Shown: piece by piece, positions 24,675-33,394 of the stretch | Position numbering within the stretch: position 1 is the first letter of the stretch | How the letters are laid out: each line of letters opens with the position of its first letter | Origin: Acidobacteriota bacterium | Lineage (GTDB): Bacteria > Acidobacteriota > Blastocatellia > Pyrinomonadales > Pyrinomonadaceae | DNA length: 64,000 nucleotides | Assembly (NCBI GenBank): GCA_019639135.1 | Contig: JAHBSL010000014.1 | Location: forward strand, 1 to 64,000 | Direction: 5' to 3' | The notes under the pieces: model-generated | What the model saw: the letters and a program-made list of their open reading frames with translations, nothing else | Told to the model about the DNA's origin: nothing | Database searches by the model: none | Program-made: the position numbers and the translations under genes

Positions 24675-25970
24675 ATGTCACTGGAAAATCAGGTCCTTGC
24701 GGTCATTCTCGGCGGCGGAGCGGGCTCGCGGCTTTTTCCGCTTACGCGCGATCGGTCAAAGCCGGCCGTTCCCCTCGGCGGCAAGTATCGGCTGATAGAC
24801 GTCCCGGTCTCGAACTGCATCAACTCAGGCGTCACGCAGATCTTCGTCGTGACGCAATATAACTCCGCCTCGCTTAACCGCCATATCTCGCAGACCTATC
24901 GCTTTTCGAGCTTCTCGACCGGCTTCGTCGAGATACTCGCCGCCGAGCAGCGTCGCGACAGCCCCGGCTGGTTTCAGGGCACTGCCGACGCCGTTCGGCA
25001 GATACTCCCGCACCTTCGCGATTGGCGGGTCAAGACGCTGCTGATCCTCTCCGGCGATCATCTTTACCGGATGGACTACAGCAAGTTTCTCGACCGCCAC
25101 AAGGAGACCGAAGCCGACCTGACCATTTCGGTAATCCCGGCCAATCCGGAGGATGCCCAGGGCTTTGGCCTGCTAAAGACCGACGCCGAAGGGCGTATCG
25201 TCCAATTTCGCGAAAAGCCGAAAGGCGAAGCACTCGAGGAAATGCGGGTCGATACGACCGCCTTCGGGCTCGATGCGGCCGATGCCGAGCGCAAACCTTA
25301 CCTCGCCTCGATGGGCATTTACCTTTTTGATTTCGAAAAGCTCGTCGCCCTGCTGAGACGCTATCCCGAGGCCGATGACTTTGGCGGAGAGATCATTCCG
25401 GCCGCCATCAGCGACCACAACGTCCAGGCACATCTTTTTAACGATTACTGGGAAGATATCGGGACGATAAAGGCATTTTACGAAGCGAATCTCGACCTTG
25501 CGGCTCCGCTTCCGAAGTTCAATTTCTTCAACGCCGCTGCGCCGATCTACACCCGCAGCCGCTACCTGCCGCCCTCGAAGATACAAGACTCCGACATCGG
25601 CAATTCGCTGGTCAGCGAGGGCTGTATCCTCAATGGCGTTTACGCCCGAAATTCGATAATCGGGCTTCGCAGCCGGATCGACAGCGGCGTTCGGATCGAA
25701 AATTCGATAATTATGGGTTCGGATTTCTTTGAGTCGATCCCTGAGCTTCGTGAGAATCTGGACTCGGGCCGGCCCAGCATCGGCATCGGCCGCGATACGC
25801 ACATTCGGCGGGCGATCGTAGATAAGAACGTGCGGATCGGCAAAGGCGTTAGGTTGATCAACGAAGCCGGCCGGACCGAATACGACGCACCGGACGAAAC
25901 ATTCTACATCCGTGACGGCATCATCATCGTCCCGAAGAACTCGGTCATTGCCGATGGCACCGTGATCTGA
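24675..25970 (+). CDS. glgC: Glucose-1-phosphate adenylyltransferase
   Basis: Makes ADP-glucose for glycogen synthesis from glucose 1-phosphate and ATP. The nucleotidyltransferase domain has [39 protein letters not shown] at its N terminus split over the usual motifs, then [21 protein letters not shown], and the glucose-phosphate site region VQFREKPKG. The C-terminal left-handed beta-helix contains [19 protein letters not shown] and ends in GTVI. Length (431) and the last residues are like the cyanobacterial and plant type. No other glg gene is adjacent; mtgA is divergent. Ends at a strong terminator. Confidence 0.96.
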   Translation: MSLENQVLAVILGGGAGSRLFPLTRDRSKPAVPLGGKYRLIDVPVSNCINSGVTQIFVVTQYNSASLNRHISQTYRFSSFSTGFVEILAAEQRRDSPGWFQGTADAVRQILPHLRDWRVKTLLILSGDHLYRMDYSKFLDRHKETEADLTISVIPANPEDAQGFGLLKTDAEGRIVQFREKPKGEALEEMRVDTTAFGLDAADAERKPYLASMGIYLFDFEKLVALLRRYPEADDFGGEIIPAAISDHNVQAHLFNDYWEDIGTIKAFYEANLDLAAPLPKFNFFNAAAPIYTRSRYLPPSKIQDSDIGNSLVSEGCILNGVYARNSIIGLRSRIDSGVRIENSIIMGSDFFESIPELRENLDSGRPSIGIGRDTHIRRAIVDKNVRIGKGVRLINEAGRTEYDAPDETFYIRDGIIIVPKNSVIADGTVI

Positions 25971-25993
25971 TCACATCTCGGGCCAAATGAACG

Positions 25994-26035
25994 AATGCCC
26001 GGAGACGGCATAAAGTCACCTCCGGGCATTTTCGT
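25994..26035. terminator. Bidirectional terminator after glgC
   Basis: A perfect 11-bp stem, AATGCCCGGAG (25994-26004) and CTCCGGGCATT (26020-26030), followed by TTTTCGTTTG, lies between glgC and the convergent VWA gene. Confidence 0.92.
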
Positions 26036-26047
26036 TTGTTACAGGCC

Positions 26048-27286
26048 TCAATTGCCGGCGTAGGACGGATCACCGGCCCCAACGATGTAGCTGGTCTTTG
26101 CTCTGACGACCAGATTCGGCCTGAGTACGCGGACACGGAGCTGCCGACGCTCGCCGACCTGTCCCTGTGTCTCGGGATAGTAGCCGACCGAATACTGCCG
26201 ACGAAGCTCCTCGGCAATCCCGCGGTATGCCGAATCAAGATCGACAAGCGTGTCGGCCTCAAAGCTCCGGCCGCCGCTGTTACGCGAAAGCGTTTCCATA
26301 TACTGCTTGCCGCGAGCGTATTCCTCGGGGCTTGTTCCCGCCGCACCGGTATTGCCGCCGATGCTGACGTTCCCGCCCGTGATGATCGCACCTAGAATAT
26401 CTGCCCAGCCGCCTCGCCGCTGCCTCGGCCGCGGATTGTAAACGCCGCCCCCATTTTGAACTCCATAATCGCGGAGCGTGTTGTACCTGATCGAATAGAT
26501 AAGTACGTCGGTCTCTTCGGCATCGCGGAGCGTGCTCTCAAAGGTACTTCGGCGGCCTGAGGTCGTATCAACGCCATCTGAGAACAGCACGATCGCCTTT
26601 CGGCCCTCGATCATCTTGAATTCGCGATTGAGCATCTGATCGATCGCGGAATAAAGGCTCGTTCCGTTTCCCTCATCGGCCTGACGAATGGCACGGGCGA
26701 TCTCGGCACGGTTGTTCGTTGGGCGGGTAAGCACCCTGGCACGTTGATCGAACGCAACGACCATTACACGGTCATCCGGCCTGAGCTGTTCGGTAAAGGC
26801 GATCGCGGCGTTCTGAATATCCGCGATCTGGAAGGCGGTCGAGGGGCTGACGTCGATCATCAAGATGACCGTAAATGGCTGCTCGACGGACTGGAAAAAG
26901 CCGATCTCCTGCTGCTTGCCGTTCTCGAATATCTGAAAGTCCCGCTGGGTCAAGCCGCCGACGAATCGTCCGCTCCGGTCGAAAACGGATACCGGAAGCG
27001 TAACGAGATTAGTCTCCACGCGGATCACCTCGTCCTCGCCCGTGGGCGGAGTCGGCGACGTGTTTGGGCTCGGAGATCTCTGGTCGCCCTGAAGAGTCGG
27101 TCGCCGGCGGGCCGTATCGCTTACCACCGGCTCATCGTCAACGTCGTCCTCGTAGCCGTCAACAATGATCGGCGTCGGCGCGGGTGTCGGCGTCGGAACT
27201 ACGCGAGGCCTGGTGCGGTTCGACTGGGCAATAATGGCCGTGCCGGCAAACGCAATGACGGCAAGCAATAGGGCAAATCGCTTCAT
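26048..27286 (-). CDS. Secreted VWFA-related domain protein
   Basis: Second exported VWA protein of the window (412 residues), only distantly like the one at 1853-2959. The ATG at 27286 starts a signal peptide (MKRFALLLAVIAFAGTAIIA) and has GGAGTG upstream. A Pro/Thr-rich low-complexity linker follows, then VETNLVTLPVSVFDRSGRF with LTQRDFQIFENGKQQ as in the VWFA-related family, and a VWA domain with MIDAS DVSPS instead of the classical DxSxS with Gly. Later segments are VLFSDGVDTTSGRRS and YSVGYYPETQGQVGERRQL. A Gly-rich insert occurs near the middle of the C-terminal half. Function unknown; secreted adhesion-like role inferred. Confidence 0.87.
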   Translation of the reverse strand: MKRFALLLAVIAFAGTAIIAQSNRTRPRVVPTPTPAPTPIIVDGYEDDVDDEPVVSDTARRRPTLQGDQRSPSPNTSPTPPTGEDEVIRVETNLVTLPVSVFDRSGRFVGGLTQRDFQIFENGKQQEIGFFQSVEQPFTVILMIDVSPSTAFQIADIQNAAIAFTEQLRPDDRVMVVAFDQRARVLTRPTNNRAEIARAIRQADEGNGTSLYSAIDQMLNREFKMIEGRKAIVLFSDGVDTTSGRRSTFESTLRDAEETDVLIYSIRYNTLRDYGVQNGGGVYNPRPRQRRGGWADILGAIITGGNVSIGGNTGAAGTSPEEYARGKQYMETLSRNSGGRSFEADTLVDLDSAYRGIAEELRRQYSVGYYPETQGQVGERRQLRVRVLRPNLVVRAKTSYIVGAGDPSYAGN

Positions 27287-27360
27287 AGCAACACTCCGAT
27301 CCCGGGATAAAACTCTGGGGAAAGCGCGCACTATGATTTAACAATCGGCCTTTTAGTTGC

Positions 27361-28539
27361 TTATTTTTTCTCGAGTTCTTCGATGGCGAGGTCGTGAAAC
27401 CGCCTCCGGACCGAATTAATGTTGACGAAAGGCAGCGGATGGGCGTGCGTCCGGTTGGTCAAAAGCACGAAGATCCGGTCCATGCCCGGGTCGATCCACA
27501 GGCTCGTGCCCGTAAACCCATTGTGGCCAAAGCTTTCCGGCGACATCCGCGTGCCGGCGGTCGAATCTTTGGTCGAGGCAAGCTGAAAGGCAAATGAACG
27601 ATCTTCGTTCATCCCGGGCGTGAAATTAGTGCGGAAAAGTTCGCAGGTCTCGGGCTTAAGAACGTTTGTGTATTCGGGCAGAAACTGCAAGGCGATCTTA
27701 AAGACTTCCTCAGCGGTCGAAAAAAGCCCCGCATGCCCCGCGACGCCGCCCAAAAAATAGGCATTCCCATCATGAACCTCACCCCAGATCTGACGCGTGC
27801 GAAGGTTTGCAGAGGCCCGCGCGTTAGCAAGGGCGTAACTGTCAAAATCGATGTTAAGCCCGCCCTCACGGTCAGGCTTCTGCACTTGGCTAGGCAGATA
27901 GCCTTTCTCGATGCAAGTCTGCTTTTCGTATTCGTTGCCCATCTCGCTCGCCGCGATCTCGATCCGAGCGATTCCCTGAGAAAGCGGATCGAAGCTGGTT
28001 CGGTTGAAACCAAGGCGATCAACCACCGAATGGTCAAAAGCCCAATCGAGCCAATCGTCGCCCATCAAGTACGCAAGCGAAATGAAATTCAGGTCACTAT
28101 AGTCAACCTCAGGATTCGTCCTCAAGCCCTGTCCGTCAATCACAACCGCAATATCCTTTGGCTTGTTCGACCTTGCCTCAAGGTAAAGCGGAATCCAAGA
28201 GGGAAGCCCGGATGTGTGCGTTGCGAGCTGCCGTAAAGTCAGATCTGACACCGCAGAACCATCGAAATAGGGCGATGCCGAGCCGAGCGTGGTATCAAGG
28301 CCAATCTCGCCGCCCTCGATCTTCGATGCCGCCAGAAGTCCCGTCACCAATGGCTTTGTCAAACTCGCCAGATCATAGATCGTGTCCAGCCTTGCCGGAA
28401 TTACCACTGGCGTAACGACCGCATTTCCCAGTGCATCATGAAAAACGATCTCGCCCCTCTCCGCGACCAGATAGACCGCCGACGGAAAGTCGTTCGCCGC
28501 GATTCGCTCTGCCAGAAACGCCGAAATACGCTCGTTCAT
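27361..28539 (-). CDS. Serine hydrolase of the beta-lactamase/DD-peptidase family
   Basis: A class C beta-lactamase-fold serine hydrolase of 392 residues without a signal peptide. The nucleophile motif is SLTK (Ser59, Lys62), the second motif YSDLN, and the third HNGFTG in the expected C-terminal place. The region GGVAGHAGLFSTAEE is characteristic of family members near beta-N-acetylglucosaminidase-type proteins. Substrates may be peptidoglycan fragments or esters; this cannot be decided. Residues about 236-243 (ALANARAS) are encoded by a dispersed 23-bp repeat also present near the window start, so the flanking 20 or so residues before RTRQIWGEVHD may be an insertion. Confidence 0.88.
   Translation of the reverse strand: MNERISAFLAERIAANDFPSAVYLVAERGEIVFHDALGNAVVTPVVIPARLDTIYDLASLTKPLVTGLLAASKIEGGEIGLDTTLGSASPYFDGSAVSDLTLRQLATHTSGLPSWIPLYLEARSNKPKDIAVVIDGQGLRTNPEVDYSDLNFISLAYLMGDDWLDWAFDHSVVDRLGFNRTSFDPLSQGIARIEIAASEMGNEYEKQTCIEKGYLPSQVQKPDREGGLNIDFDSYALANARASANLRTRQIWGEVHDGNAYFLGGVAGHAGLFSTAEEVFKIALQFLPEYTNVLKPETCELFRTNFTPGMNEDRSFAFQLASTKDSTAGTRMSPESFGHNGFTGTSLWIDPGMDRIFVLLTNRTHAHPLPFVNINSVRRRFHDLAIEELEKK
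27812..27834 (+). repeat. Dispersed repeat, copy 2, inside a coding sequence
   Basis: A 23-bp segment with 22 of 23 bases identical to 162-184. It lies in frame within the serine hydrolase gene and is translated on the minus strand as part of ALANARAS, in a loop between conserved blocks. Confidence 0.6.
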
Positions 28540-28570
28540 CTTACATTTATCCTAACTTGGAGAGATAAGA

Positions 28571-28599
28571 ATTGACACTGCAGTCAGTCCGATATACAC
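28571..28599 (+). promoter_or_regulatory. Sigma70-type promoter of the 28638 gene
   Basis: TTGACA (28571-28576) and TACACT (28594-28599) are 17 nt apart. The transcript should start near 28606, with AAGGAG at 28622-28627 before the ATG at 28638. The TTG-initiated longer frame at 28572 is therefore in promoter DNA. Confidence 0.8.
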
Positions 28600-28637
28600 T
28601 TCTGACCCTCATCAAAAAAATAAGGAGTACGAATCTT

Positions 28638-29072
28638 ATGAGCAAATCTGAATCGGCCGAACTAATACTTAAACTCTATGATCTGCGTCGCGAACCCGTT
28701 ATGCGGAAGGCACGCGACTGGATGTTCACCTTTCACCCGGAAAGTGCCGAGCACTATTCGGCGACGATGATGGACCCCGAGGTCGGCGCCTATCTTCGCA
28801 TGGTCACGTCTTATTGGGACATGGCTGCCGCTCTTGTTGCACACGGTGCGATCGACCGCGAAATGTTCAATGACACTAACGGCGAACACCTCCTCGTTTT
28901 TGCCAAGATCGAACCGCTTCTGCCGCAGCTCCGCGAGATGTGGGACGCACCCGACGCCTTCAAACATCTCGAAAGTGTCATCATGGGCTCCGACGGCGGT
29001 GCCGAACGGCTCAAGAAAATGCAGGATTGGCTTAACTCGATGCGCGGCCAGGCCAGCGAAGCTGCTGCCTAA
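28638..29072 (+). CDS. Uncharacterised conserved cytosolic protein
   Basis: A 144-residue soluble, largely helical protein with no signal peptide or membrane segment. It opens MSKSESAELILKLYDLRREPVMRKARDW, has FHPESAEHYSATMMDPEVGAYLRMVTSYWDMAAALV in the middle, and ends in a Ser/Ala tail. The look of the region with conserved aromatic and acidic positions resembles DUF4760-like small proteins, but this is a weak impression. It has its own strong promoter and ribosome site and is followed within 1 nt by the left end of the RAYT/REP element. Confidence 0.75.
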   Translation: MSKSESAELILKLYDLRREPVMRKARDWMFTFHPESAEHYSATMMDPEVGAYLRMVTSYWDMAAALVAHGAIDREMFNDTNGEHLLVFAKIEPLLPQLREMWDAPDAFKHLESVIMGSDGGAERLKKMQDWLNSMRGQASEAAA

Positions 29073-29101
29073 GACTGGAGCGGCAAGCATCCCTGCTTGC
29101 C
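29073..29101 (+). repeat. REP hairpin, left copy
   Basis: A 29-bp element with the tetranucleotide GGAG followed by a perfect hairpin, GGCAAGCA-TCCC-TGCTTGCC. It matches the right copy (29745-29773, opposite strand) at 28 of 29 bases. A GGAG or GTAG tetranucleotide 5' of a short palindrome is the known layout of REPs mobilised by RAYT transposases. A second small hairpin, CGAACG-CGGCAG-CGTTCG, follows at 29102-29119. Confidence 0.85.
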
Positions 29102-29121
29102 CGAACGCGGCAGCGTTCGAC

Positions 29122-29727
29122 CTATCTTATCGGGAGTGTCTTTTCATAGGCACTCCCGAATCTCCACTCTTCCGGTTTATCGCATAACCCAGCTTTCACC
29201 GGATTCATTTCGATATACCGAACAACGGCATTAAAATGTCGTCGATCACGGATGTATCTGTCGAACGATTCGTGCTGCCAAAACTGTCCCGACCTACCTA
29301 GGAGCCGATTCGCCATTTGGGCCGAATAAGATTTTATCGAATGCATTATGTCCGGCAGGTGCATTTTGGCCAGAGGCGTTAACATCACATGCCCGTGATT
29401 CGGCATCAGAACCCAAGAGTGAAGCAAATACTTTGTTCCCGCGTGAAATTTTAGAGCGTCCTCGACAATCTTGGCCACTGAGGGATCGGCCAGAAAGCAA
29501 TCACCCATTCCGGCGTCCAGATACCTTTCGATCCGTTTCCTAAATTGGGCGTCGCTCGCAGATTCGGTTCGCCATTGGTCTAGAACCGACTGCGGCATAG
29601 AGTCATGAAGCCGAAAGGTCACAAACTGAGTCCACGCCTCCGCGTCAAGGTGGGGCAACCTTTGGCGAGAGTGCCACCCAAAATCGTACTTACCTTTCCT
29701 CGGCTTGAAATTATTGTCGAAGATCAT
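29122..29727 (-). CDS. REP-associated tyrosine transposase (RAYT, Y1 family)
   Basis: A 201-residue HUH-type single-strand nuclease related to IS200/IS605 TnpA. The N-terminal part has WTQFVTFRLHDSMPQ; the metal-binding HUH motif is in MPNHGHVMLTPL; the catalytic Tyr lies in the conserved tail VVRYIEMNPVKAGLCDKPEEW. LHSWVLMPNHGH and SYSAQMANRLLGRSGQFWQHESFDRYIRD are also typical of the family. RAYTs recognise and mobilise REP hairpins as single copies per genome or lineage. The gene is intact and bracketed by inverted REPs. Confidence 0.93.
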   Translation of the reverse strand: MIFDNNFKPRKGKYDFGWHSRQRLPHLDAEAWTQFVTFRLHDSMPQSVLDQWRTESASDAQFRKRIERYLDAGMGDCFLADPSVAKIVEDALKFHAGTKYLLHSWVLMPNHGHVMLTPLAKMHLPDIMHSIKSYSAQMANRLLGRSGQFWQHESFDRYIRDRRHFNAVVRYIEMNPVKAGLCDKPEEWRFGSAYEKTLPIR

Positions 29728-29741
29728 TTCGTGCTTTGCAC

Positions 29742-30737
29742 TCAGGCAAGCAAGGATGCTTGCCGCTCCAGTCGTCCCACATGCGCCTCGATCTTTTCGA
29801 GCACTCCGACTGCAAGAGCCAATGCCCGACGGCCGTCCTCGCCGGTCACGGGTGTAGGCGTGTCGTTCTCGATCGAGTCGAGAAATGCGGTTATCTCGGC
29901 TCTGAGCGGCTCGACATCATTTATCTCAAGCCGATTTATCGATATCCCGAGCAAAGGATGAGCCGCTTCCGGATTTAGCGACGTAAGCGATGCAAACTTC
30001 GTCGCATAGTCGAGCACGACGTAGGCGTTCGTCTGGTAGAAGCGTGTCTTGCGGATCTTTTCGGTCCCGATGCGCGATGCGGTGATGTTTGCGACGGCAC
30101 CATTCTCAAACTCAATTCTTGCATTCGCCGCATCAACTTTGTCCGAGATGACCGGGATGCCGACCGCCCTGATCTCGCTGACCTTTACATCTTCACCAAC
30201 CAGCCATTGGACCGCATCAAGGTCGTGGATCATCACATCAAGTACAACGTCCACATCCAGCGAGCGGTTCGGGAAGGGCGAAACGCGGTGTATCTCAAAA
30301 TAGAGCGGGTTTGTGACGTGCGGACGAAGGGCGACCATCGCCGGGTTGAACCTTTCAAGCTGGCCAACCATCAGCTTTGCGCCGGAGCCATCGGCCGCAG
30401 CGATCATCCGGTCCGCCTCGTCGAGAGAGATCGCGATCGGCTTTTCGACAAGAACGTGGACGCCAGTTTGCAGGAACGCGCACGCGATCTCGCAATGCGT
30501 CTCGGTAGGTGTCGCAACGGAGACAACATCTACCTTTCCGAGCAGTTCGCGCCAATCGGTGAAGGCCGTTCCGCCGTGCTCGGCCGCCATCTTTTCCGCC
30601 GTTGCGGCGTCGATGTCGCAGGCACCGATGTATTCAACCCGCCCCTCGCGGCCGAGTTCGGCATAGTTGCGGGCATGGTGCCGGCCAAGCGAACCAACGC
30701 CGATCGCCGCCGCTCTGAGCTTTTTTGCAGTTGCCAT
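29742..30737 (-). CDS. Gfo/Idh/MocA-family oxidoreductase
   Basis: NAD(P)-dependent sugar or nucleotide-sugar dehydrogenase of 331 residues. The N-terminal Rossmann motif is IGVGSLGRHHARNYAEL; the catalytic EKP motif is in VHVLVEKPIAISLDEADRM; MIHDLDAVQWLVGE is the conserved His-Asp segment of the C-terminal domain. The HHARNYAEL start is also seen in UDP-GlcNAc 3-dehydrogenases of lipid A assembly (GnnA), but this cannot be settled. The last nine residues (LERQASLLA) and stop are encoded by the right REP copy, so the native C terminus may have been replaced. The GT39 gene is divergent 57 nt away. Confidence 0.88.
   Translation of the reverse strand: MATAKKLRAAAIGVGSLGRHHARNYAELGREGRVEYIGACDIDAATAEKMAAEHGGTAFTDWRELLGKVDVVSVATPTETHCEIACAFLQTGVHVLVEKPIAISLDEADRMIAAADGSGAKLMVGQLERFNPAMVALRPHVTNPLYFEIHRVSPFPNRSLDVDVVLDVMIHDLDAVQWLVGEDVKVSEIRAVGIPVISDKVDAANARIEFENGAVANITASRIGTEKIRKTRFYQTNAYVVLDYATKFASLTSLNPEAAHPLLGISINRLEINDVEPLRAEITAFLDSIENDTPTPVTGEDGRRALALAVGVLEKIEAHVGRLERQASLLA
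29745..29773 (-). repeat. REP hairpin, right copy
   Basis: Inverted 28/29 match of the left copy at 29073-29101, with the hairpin GGCAAGCA-TCCT-TGCTTGCC on the minus strand preceded by GGAGC. It overlaps the final codons of the Gfo/Idh/MocA gene. Confidence 0.85.
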
Positions 30738-30794
30738 TGTTTGAATGCCGCTCGCTATTCGGTAATACTTTCATTTTCAGCCAATCGGCCGTAA

Positions 30795-32333
30795 ATGACA
30801 AAGATGGAATCGCTCGTTCGCTTTTCACGTTCGCCGGTCTTCCGGACCGGTTTCTTCCTGCTCGCCGTGGTCGTCTTTTTTTTCGGGCTGACCGTCCCGC
30901 TGCTTGGGCCGGACGAGCCGCGATATTCGCAGGTCGCCCGCGAGATGTTCATGCGAAGCGACTGGGTAACACCGACGCTCGGCGGATTTCATTGGTTCGA
31001 GAAACCGGCACTGCTCTATTGGCTGCAGATCGCCTCCTATAACCTCTTTGGCGTAAATGAATTTGCTGCCCGCTTCGGCTCGGCACTATTCGGCCTTGGC
31101 ACAGCCTTATGTCTCTTGTTCATTGGCCGAACCGTCCGGGAAAGCGACAGCGAGGGTTCAACGATCGAACTTGGCCAGTGGTTGGCGATGCTTGCCGTTT
31201 CCACTCTTGGCATTCTTGTTTTCGCCCGCGGTGCGAGTTTCGATATCATCCTGACATTTCCGCTGACGGCGTCGCTGGTCGGATATTTCATTGCCGACCG
31301 CTCTGAGGAAAATTCACGCCGGGCGTACCCCGGGCTTCTCGCTTTCTACGTTTTCATGGGTATCGCGGTTATCGCCAAGGGGCTCGTCGGCATTGTTTTC
31401 CCGTTCGCGATCGTCGGCTTTTACCACGTTCTCAGCCGCCGCTTTCCGGCGAAGCGTGTTTTGCTCAGCGTTGTTTGGGGCGTTCCCGTTGCGGTCGCCG
31501 CCGCGTCTCTCTGGTATCTGCCGATGTATCTCCGCCACGGCTGGGAGTTCATCGACGAGTTTTTCGTTCAGCATCATTTTCAGCGCTATACCTCGAACAA
31601 GTATCAGCATCCGCAGCCTTTTCACTTTTTCTTTTGGGTGCTGCCGCTGATGACCCTCCCGTGGCTTCCCTTCTTTGCCGTCGGTGTTTGGCGGGCGGTG
31701 AGAGACATAATTTCGGGCATAACGTCCGGCCGAACCGATGACGGAACGGACGCGGGAGCGCGATCGCTGAAGCCTCTGATGACGTTCGCGTTCGCGTGGA
31801 TGGCAGTTCCGCTTGTTTTCTTCTCGTTTTCGGGGTCTAAGCTCCCGGGCTACATTTTGCCCTCCGTACCGGCGGCGATCATTCTGGCGGGAATCGCGGC
31901 AAGGCAATTCGCCTTATGCTCTCCGGCACGCGAGGTCGGCATCAAGATAACCGCGGTCGCGATGCTCGTTATCGTGCTCGGAATACTGCAATTCGCTTTA
32001 CCGGGTTTTGCGGATAACGACTCCGTCAAGAAACTCGCGGCGGCGGCAGAGAGCCGCGGCTTTGCCGAAAAGCGAGTAGCCGGCTTTCTGACCATAAACC
32101 ACAACGCCGAGTTTTACTTTAGCGGAAGGCTTTTCCGTACCAAGGAAGGCCGTCAACGGAAGCTCAACGGCCCGGCGGATATCCCGCCTCTTCTGCGTGA
32201 GAACGGCAGCGAGCCGGTGCTTTTGATCCTCAGGCAGGAGCACATTCAGCATCTGAACAAAGACCCGGAAGCGGTCTCTGAGGTGCTGGAAACGGCCGGC
32301 GAATATGCTCTGGCTATTGCACGGCCGCGATAG
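30795..32333 (+). CDS. GT39/ArnT-type membrane glycosyltransferase
   Basis: Polytopic membrane enzyme of 512 residues that uses lipid-linked sugars to modify envelope molecules. The first transmembrane helix (GFFLLAVVVFFFGLTVP) is followed by the catalytic loop LLGPDEPRYSQVAREMFMRSDWVTPTLGG with the conserved Asp-Glu pair, and FHWFEKPALLYWLQ. About ten further hydrophobic segments follow, then a soluble periplasmic tail of about 100 residues. This matches 4-amino-4-deoxy-L-arabinose transferase-like proteins; the acceptor may be lipid A or another glycolipid. It converges with sua5 with only 4 nt between stops. Confidence 0.88.
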   Translation: MTKMESLVRFSRSPVFRTGFFLLAVVVFFFGLTVPLLGPDEPRYSQVAREMFMRSDWVTPTLGGFHWFEKPALLYWLQIASYNLFGVNEFAARFGSALFGLGTALCLLFIGRTVRESDSEGSTIELGQWLAMLAVSTLGILVFARGASFDIILTFPLTASLVGYFIADRSEENSRRAYPGLLAFYVFMGIAVIAKGLVGIVFPFAIVGFYHVLSRRFPAKRVLLSVVWGVPVAVAAASLWYLPMYLRHGWEFIDEFFVQHHFQRYTSNKYQHPQPFHFFFWVLPLMTLPWLPFFAVGVWRAVRDIISGITSGRTDDGTDAGARSLKPLMTFAFAWMAVPLVFFSFSGSKLPGYILPSVPAAIILAGIAARQFALCSPAREVGIKITAVAMLVIVLGILQFALPGFADNDSVKKLAAAAESRGFAEKRVAGFLTINHNAEFYFSGRLFRTKEGRQRKLNGPADIPPLLRENGSEPVLLILRQEHIQHLNKDPEAVSEVLETAGEYALAIARPR

Positions 32334-32337
32334 CCTA

Positions 32338-33294
32338 TCATTCCGCCGCACGGCGAATGCGGTCCATCAAAGCGGCACCGATTCCCGTTTCCGGCACCGG
32401 CCCGCAAACGATAAGCTCGACGCCGCCGCGGTCACACTTGCGAAAAAACTCAAAGAGGCTAGCCGCGTATTCTTCGGCCGAATTGACGATCAGGCATTCG
32501 GCAAATACATCAGCCGGAGTTTGCATCCCGATGAACGCCGCCCGGCCGGCAAAGCCCTCCGGCAGACCGGTTCCGATCGCAACTCTAGCTCGCGGCGAGT
32601 AATGCCTGTGCCTCAATCCCGGACTTTTTTCCGCACCGGTCTCGCCCGATGCGAGTTCCCTGACCGACGGAACTACGGCCCGTAGTTCATCGATCGAAAC
32701 TGCACCGCGACGAAGGAGTAAAGGCGGTTCGACCGAGCAATCAACGACCGATGACTCTAGCCCGATGTCGGTCGGCTCGCCCTGAAGAATGCAATCGATC
32801 CTGCCGTCAAGGTCTTCGAGCACCGCCTGCCAGGTCGTCGGGCTCGGCCTGCCCGAGATGTTTGCCGAAGGCGCCACGACGGGCGTCCCGCATTCTTTTA
32901 GAAATGCGAGGGCAAGCTCGCTCTTCGGCATTCTGATGCCGATCGTCGTAAGCCCGGCGGTCGCTATCGAGGGCACCACCTCGGACTTTTTCACCACTAT
33001 CGTCAGCGGCCCAGGGAAGAAGCTCTCCACCAATCGCTCTGCACTCGCACTCAACTCACTTGCTAACAGTCCGATCTGCCCGATTTTGCCGATATGGGCG
33101 ATCAGGGGATTGTCCGATGGCCGCCCCTTTACCTCGAAGACCCTTCGAATCGCATCCTGATCAAAGATCGCTGCACCAAGCCCATAGACCGTCTCGGTCG
33201 GAAATGCGACAACGCCGCCCCGGCGGAGTAACTCAGCAGCGTCTTTTGGATCTCTGGTTCGTATTGTCTGCTTCGGCACAAGTGAAGCAACCAT
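32338..33294 (-). CDS. Threonylcarbamoyl-AMP synthase (Sua5 type)
   Basis: Makes L-threonylcarbamoyladenylate for the t6A modification of tRNAs reading ANN codons. The YrdC domain has the KRxR-like nucleotide site and family motifs VAFPTETVYGLGAA, VKGRPSDNPLIAHIG, FFPGPLTIVV, GIRMPKS and PVVAPSANISGRPSPT. A C-terminal domain of about 110 residues with HRHYSPRA marks the longer Sua5 type rather than short TsaC. The ATG at 33294 is preferred over a TTG at 33315. Length is 318 residues. Confidence 0.94.
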   Translation of the reverse strand: MVASLVPKQTIRTRDPKDAAELLRRGGVVAFPTETVYGLGAAIFDQDAIRRVFEVKGRPSDNPLIAHIGKIGQIGLLASELSASAERLVESFFPGPLTIVVKKSEVVPSIATAGLTTIGIRMPKSELALAFLKECGTPVVAPSANISGRPSPTTWQAVLEDLDGRIDCILQGEPTDIGLESSVVDCSVEPPLLLRRGAVSIDELRAVVPSVRELASGETGAEKSPGLRHRHYSPRARVAIGTGLPEGFAGRAAFIGMQTPADVFAECLIVNSAEEYAASLFEFFRKCDRGGVELIVCGPVPETGIGAALMDRIRRAAE

Positions 33295-33394
33295 TGTAAA
33301 AGCATTCCAAGCCAAAGCAAACGAGAACCTGACAGAACCTTTCGGTCATCTGATGGGTTTCTCTACACTTCAGTGACTGCGGTAAGATTCTAAT

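Larger units (their letters stand above)
29073..29773. mobile_element. RAYT/REP unit
   Basis: A 701-bp unit comprising a RAYT transposase gene (minus strand) bounded by two inverted REP hairpins. The left end lies 1 nt after the stop of the 28638 gene; the right end lies inside the 3' end of the Gfo/Idh/MocA gene and supplies its last codons and stop. No target duplication is expected for this family. The outer borders are defined only by the REP copies. Confidence 0.75.

Noticed and set aside
28572..28637. N-terminal extension of the 28638 gene from a TTG start
   Set aside because: The TTG is part of a consensus -35 box; the promoter and AAGGAG ribosome site place the start at 28638.
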